Positions 59,891 through 64,000 of a stretch of DNA of 64,000 bases are shown here, piece by piece. The DNA is from Eumeta japonica (lineage: Eukaryota > Arthropoda > Insecta > Lepidoptera > Psychidae). Numbering within the stretch: the stretch's first letter is position 1; each line of letters begins with the position of its first letter. The position numbers and the translations under genes were made by a program. The notes below the pieces were generated by a model. The model did not search any database, was not told the DNA's origin, and saw nothing but the letters and a program-made list of their open reading frames with translations. The stretch is taken from assembly GCA_005406025.1 (NCBI GenBank), contig BGZK01000281.1, forward strand, positions 186,001 through 250,000. Direction: 5' to 3'.

Positions 59891-60349
59891 TATGTAATCC
59901 TTAAGTAAAGTTCGAGTTGCGTAATAAATTGGACACTGTGTAATTTTGCTAATTATTTAAAAGATAAACTAATTTAAACACAAACAAGTTTAATTTAAGT
60001 AACTCACATGATAATCGCCTAATGCATAACATTGTGAGGATATTGTTGTACGGTCTTGGGGCGAGAGGTTTCAAATGAATTCAATTAATTGATTTATTGA
60101 TTTTCGGTTGGTAAAATAACCGCCCATGCAAGTCGAACTTTCATGCGAAGGGTTGCGCACCACTGTACTACAATATTTAACACTATACATTAAAAAAAAA
60201 ATAGTTTAGTATAAAAACTTTAAATACATTTAATTTTAGCACAAAAAAGTTCGCCTCATATTTAGCCAGACTTTATTATCTGCTTTTATTTAAGAGTATG
60301 CATTATAATTATTCTAGTTAGACGTGTGTTTGTATTTGCCATTAATAAG
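59891..60349. other. spacer with a weak tRNA-like patch
   Basis: Minus-strand 60175-60120 reads 'gtacagtggtgcgcaaccct' then 'aaagttcgacttgcatggg', faint box A and box B matches of a decayed SINE. No gene is seen. Confidence 0.25.
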
Positions 60350-60600
60350 ATCGAGCAAAAAACCCTGAAAAAACGCATTTCTTGTATGAGGTCCCCCTCT
60401 CTTTAATTTTTAATTTTATTTTGTTTTTATTATTTGCTGTTTAGAGTCCGTAATAAAATATATTCTGTAGAAAATTTCAAGTGGCTATGTAATACGGTTT
60501 AAAAGATACAACTGTAGCAGACGGACGAAAGGGCAGAAGAGTCTTAGTACTGGGGTCCCGCGACATTATTTGGGCATGGAACCTTAAAAATGATTTAATA
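60350..60600 (+). repeat. lepidopteran interspersed repeat (gggtcccg..ggaacctta family)
   Basis: The phrases 'caagtggctatgtaatacgg', 'gcagacggacgaaagggcag', 'agagtcttagtactggggtc' and 'gggcatggaaccttaaaaat' follow the order of the abundant moth repeat related to 43290-44060. Not a gene. Confidence 0.6.
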
Positions 60601-61069
60601 GCTGCTTTTATATACTAATATAGCAATAACGCATTAACATAAAGTAAAATTTTATATACGGTATTTCCATCGCATTTCATTATAATGAAGAAGGATTTAA
60701 CAGCGCTTTTCATCTTACATTCAATCTAATAACATACTGATCTAACGTCATAATATATATCTTAGAATATAAGATTTTTTGGATTTATCAATTAAAAAAA
60801 ATATTCTCAAGATTCTAAATAAACTTTTCATTTAAAATAAATAAAAACCTCTCGGGTTTGAACGAAAAATGTATAACGTATAACTTGGTCTATCGTTAAA
60901 TGTATAACTATATCTACAGAAAACGTGTATACAGACGGACAGAACACATTTTTGCTTCTTCATCACTCCCTTAAAATATACGAGTATAAGTTCTAAAAGT
61001 TGCACTGGAAGCACAATAGTCTTTTTCACATCTAATTTAGGATTTAGATCTATTTCTTAGCGCTTTCAT
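60601..61069. other. AT-rich spacer
   Basis: No supported feature. Confidence 0.3.
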
Positions 61070-61320
61070 ATATTTTATTAGCTTTCCGCCCGCAGTTTCG
61101 CCTGCATGTATATAAAATGTTGGTATTTGAGCGGTCTTGATGCTATCCCGGACCCACACTTAATTTCGGCCTCGGTCCCGTTCTCAATTTCCGTTCCGGT
61201 CCCGGCTCTGAATTCTACTTCTCGTTTAAATTTCAATTTCGATATCGCTGCCAATTATGGTGCCGTTTTGTATGAACCCGGGCTAAATATTAGTATCAAA
61301 ATGTATATGTACCTTTGTAT
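61070..61320 (+). repeat. decayed hexamer tract with 'ttagctttccgcccgc' header
   Basis: The header 'tagctttccgcccgcagttt' is followed by 'ggtcccgttctcaatttccg' and 'ttccggtcccggctctgaat', a TCCCGG-like short-period tract. It is the best preserved of three related blocks (others at 13849-14110 and 63041-63240). The 79-codon frame across it is periodic noise. Confidence 0.5.
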
Positions 61321-61833
61321 GAGTGAATTTTTAGAATCGTTCTAATAGTCTGGATCAATAGTAGTAATTACACAATACAGACGATGTTGGAAACAAACAC
61401 TAGTAGGTATAAAAATAGACGCGTATTCGAATGCAAGGTTGTTCAAAATTTCAAGTCCATCTAAGAATACGAATATTGTGATTGTTTTTATATAATAAAT
61501 AAAAAGATTACGTACGTACGCGAATTTTATTGATGGGTTAAAAAATTTAAAATACTTTGGAAGGCTTGCTACTTAATTAAGCATTTTCTGGTTCAATTAG
61601 CCGCGCATTTAGGTATAATGCGATTTCATACATACTCATAATACCCATTAAACATATACCATCTATCTGACATCGACAATATTCAACGGAAGGTTTTCAG
61701 TAATTAAGAAATTAGTTAACCTTAATGTAAGGACGTAAGTACTTTAACTAACAACTTAACAGCCGATTAGCTAATTAATATGCATAAAATGATTATATAG
61801 GAATGATAATGGACACTAAATACAGATACTAGA
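61321..61833. other. AT-rich spacer
   Basis: No supported feature; a small 'acgtacgtacg' palindromic patch lies at 61512. Confidence 0.3.
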
Positions 61834-62290
61834 ATGTTTTACGTACATATACCAATTAACGCGAACGTGGGACGTTGGAATATCATACTTTATTGTATTT
61901 TTCCACCCACCCGCACACCTCACATGGAATCACACGAGAACAATCTAGAGGTAGGTATTTGCGCGTGTTCGCGTAAAAATGTTAAAAAACAAACGATAGT
62001 GCTTCGGTTGCCGCTTTTAAACGACTTAACACCCGGCCCCTTAAACTTCCTCTCCGCCGGCGACGACTTCTTGACGACAGTCGACCGGAGACTTATTTGC
62101 ATTGCTTTTGCATTTTTTTTCGCTTCCGTCTGCAGCAAGCCTTGCGATTCGATGTCGAAACGTCTCGTAATTATTGCGATGACGATACAACGACAGTCTG
62201 GCGATTTTCACTCGATGATGCGGCTAGGGTTGCCTCCCGCCGACGGGATCGTTTTCGAAAATTATGCCGCGTTTATGAGGTTTTAGGGGC
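61834..62290 (+). other. GC-richer block with overlapping frames, possible exon
   Basis: An ATG-started 150-codon frame (61834-62286) and a second frame share this block. The segment 62134-62278 has a good acceptor ('tttttttcgcttccgtctgcag') and a weak donor (ATGAG|gtttta). In one frame it reads QALRFDVETSRNYCDDDTTT and WRFSLDDAARVASRRRDRFR. I recognise no family in either frame. It may be an internal exon of a gene running off the window, or a chance consequence of higher GC content. Confidence 0.2.
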
Positions 62291-63040
62291 TGTCAAAATG
62301 GAAATAATAAGATATTAGTAAAATTATTATAAAAAATAAGTGTGACAGTTATAAAATTTATTTAAAAAGAGTAACATAAGTAAAATTACGATAATGACAC
62401 TGCTGAATATACAACTACTACGGTGCATCATTGCGGAACTTTTATTTTCATACTAAACTTTGGATTCTCTTAAAAAACTTTTCGGAATGCGCATAAATTA
62501 GATGGTTCAACAAAATAGTTACCGAAGTGATCTTTTAGTATATTCCTTCACATTATTTGCTAATAGTTTGATCTTAAAAAGTTCTTGGTAATGATTTCTC
62601 CCTTAGACGTTTATAATATTATGTTACACCATACACAAACTATTTACCATAACGTATTTCATTGAAATAGGTTCGGTAGTGTTGCCTAAAGGAATTAAAA
62701 CGGGAATAGGCCAACACACACACCATTTATCAACTAAAAAATTTCTGTTTGTGTATTGTACGTGAATTTTGTAGGATTATAAAAATAAAAATGAGGAAAA
62801 AAATAATGCCGATTGATGCAAAATGCGGGTTTTTATTTATTCTATATAAACATGTTTTATACAATAAGACAGCATTTTATATCGAATACCAGATAAAGGT
62901 GTGGTATAAAAGACGATCGAAGTGTTGGTTTGAGGAAAAACGAGATTATGAAATGACGCAAGTTAACATTTTTCATAATTAAAAATAGAAATGAAAGAGT
63001 CATTCATTAATAATTACCACTGAAATGCATTCGTATAAAA
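62291..63040. other. AT-rich stretch without a gene
   Basis: No supported feature. The frame at 62749-62982 is AT-rich noise. Confidence 0.3.
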
Positions 63041-63240
63041 AATACCAGGATTCGCTCGCGCGACGGATTAAGCTCTCCATCATGATACCGATCCTGATGC
63101 CTTCTCGATACCGATACCGGTGCCGCTCAATGCCTACACACCCTCGATTCCCGCGGCGGACCCGCTTCTGATTATGACCTCGGGCTCGATCCAAGCAGAT
63201 TCTGATTCCAGTCACACTCTTGATTCTAATTTTGTCCGAC
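63041..63240 (+). repeat. decayed hexamer tract, third copy
   Basis: Phrases such as 'gataccgatcctgatgcctt', 'cgataccgataccggtgccg' and 'cttgattctaattttgtc' show the same six-base (GATACC/GATTCC) periodicity as 61070-61320. Frames on both strands are by-products. Confidence 0.45.
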
Positions 63241-64000
63241 TTTTCAAAATCGCGCATACGATATTGATCAGTTGTTTCGACGCACAAAGAACCATTCTAT
63301 TTATCACTATTATTTTCTTTCACTTTCAACATGAAAATCGTCTTTGTGGCTAATTTATTAAGCTTAGATATATGATATTGCGGACTTTTTGTAAAGCTAA
63401 TACAGCTCAATATTTTTACTGAGCATTTTTTATTTCTTTAGTTTACATTTTATTGCTTAAGGTTAGCTTTTTTGACTTCAATCACAGGAATTGGAATATG
63501 TTACTGAAAATAATATTCTTTATTAGAATAAAGAATAGTCTGTAGCACCCAGGCATTATATTACTTCCTATTAATGGCAGAATTTTTACAATCGAATGGA
63601 AACTACTTTCAGAGATTCCCCTTAAGTGTAAATTTACGAACTTTACTTCCGATATAATATTATTGCAGATTATTGTAGATTTATGTTCGAATAATGAATA
63701 ATGAATAACTTGGAGACCTTATAAAATGAAAATTTTAAATTAAATGTTTCATAAAATCAACTAAATTTTATTTTATTCATAAATAAATTCAGAGATGACC
63801 CACGCACTTGTTTGTAAGTGGAGCAAATATTTTCCCATTTTTACGTCTAGTTCCTTTTATTTAAATAAAAAAAAAAAAGGTGACGGTTCGACTTCGCCCG
63901 TCTTCTTAAAATACAGTTTTTACAGGCACGTGTACATTCATAAATAAATTAGAATAAAAGCGGACACGCGCGATTGGATCTGAGTACAGAAAACGTCAGT
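63241..64000. other. AT-rich window end
   Basis: No gene or element was recognised up to the end of the window. Confidence 0.3.

Overview
The window looks like nuclear DNA of an insect, most probably a moth or butterfly. It is AT-rich, has short phase-consistent introns, and is packed with decayed transposons. Several interspersed repeats are ones I recognise from Lepidoptera: the ACCGACTTCAAAAA family, the 'agggttccgtacctc' family, the 'acccagcgaagcgggcgggac' family, and a LINE ending in tandem TTTGA. No bacterial, organellar or CRISPR-like material was seen.

Only two host genes can be supported. TIM44, the inner-membrane scaffold of the mitochondrial TIM23 import motor, lies at 26518-27909 on +; a first exon that appears to code only the initiator Met joins one long exon, giving about 437 residues. 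An EMAP-like (EML) microtubule-binding WD40 gene lies on - from 47070 to 34102 in eleven coding exons whose phases all agree, giving about 862 residues. Its likely 5' UTR exon and CpG-rich promoter sit near 51650-51950, so the locus covers about 18 kb and its two long 5' introns hold many repeats.

Layout. 1-1000: hAT transposase relic. 1-14.9 kb: mostly gene-free, with a MULE-derived short element (6.8-7.2 kb) and two mariner relics (10.6-12.6 kb). 14.9-15.3 kb: GC-rich block with convincing minus-strand splice signals but no recognised product. 15.7-24.3 kb: transposon cluster, in which two direct copies of an arthropod 'LPPLHIKL' element flank a 3.6-kb Mutator-like element (FLYWCH-like finger, broken DDE transposase, SWIM finger, AT-hook) and a small TA-flanked MITE. 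26.5-27.9 kb: TIM44. 28.4-33.5 kb: mariner relic, second MITE, hAT-like remnants, and a six-unit 64-bp minisatellite. 34.1-52 kb: EML, with SINEs, a near-identical 344-bp tandem duplication, the third MITE and a perfect 23-bp hairpin inside introns. 54.1-54.8 kb: LINE 3' end. 57 and 58.7-59.9 kb: two more mariner copies. 60-64 kb: repeats and unassigned sequence.

The two genes have unrelated roles (mitochondrial import, cytoskeleton) and show no sign of joint regulation. The most unusual signals are structural: two local inverted duplications of the template-switch type, pairs of repeats that differ mainly by short indels (either deletion-biased decay or assembly noise), and a three-member MITE family with CAGT...ACTG ends. 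I found no convincing new biological system.
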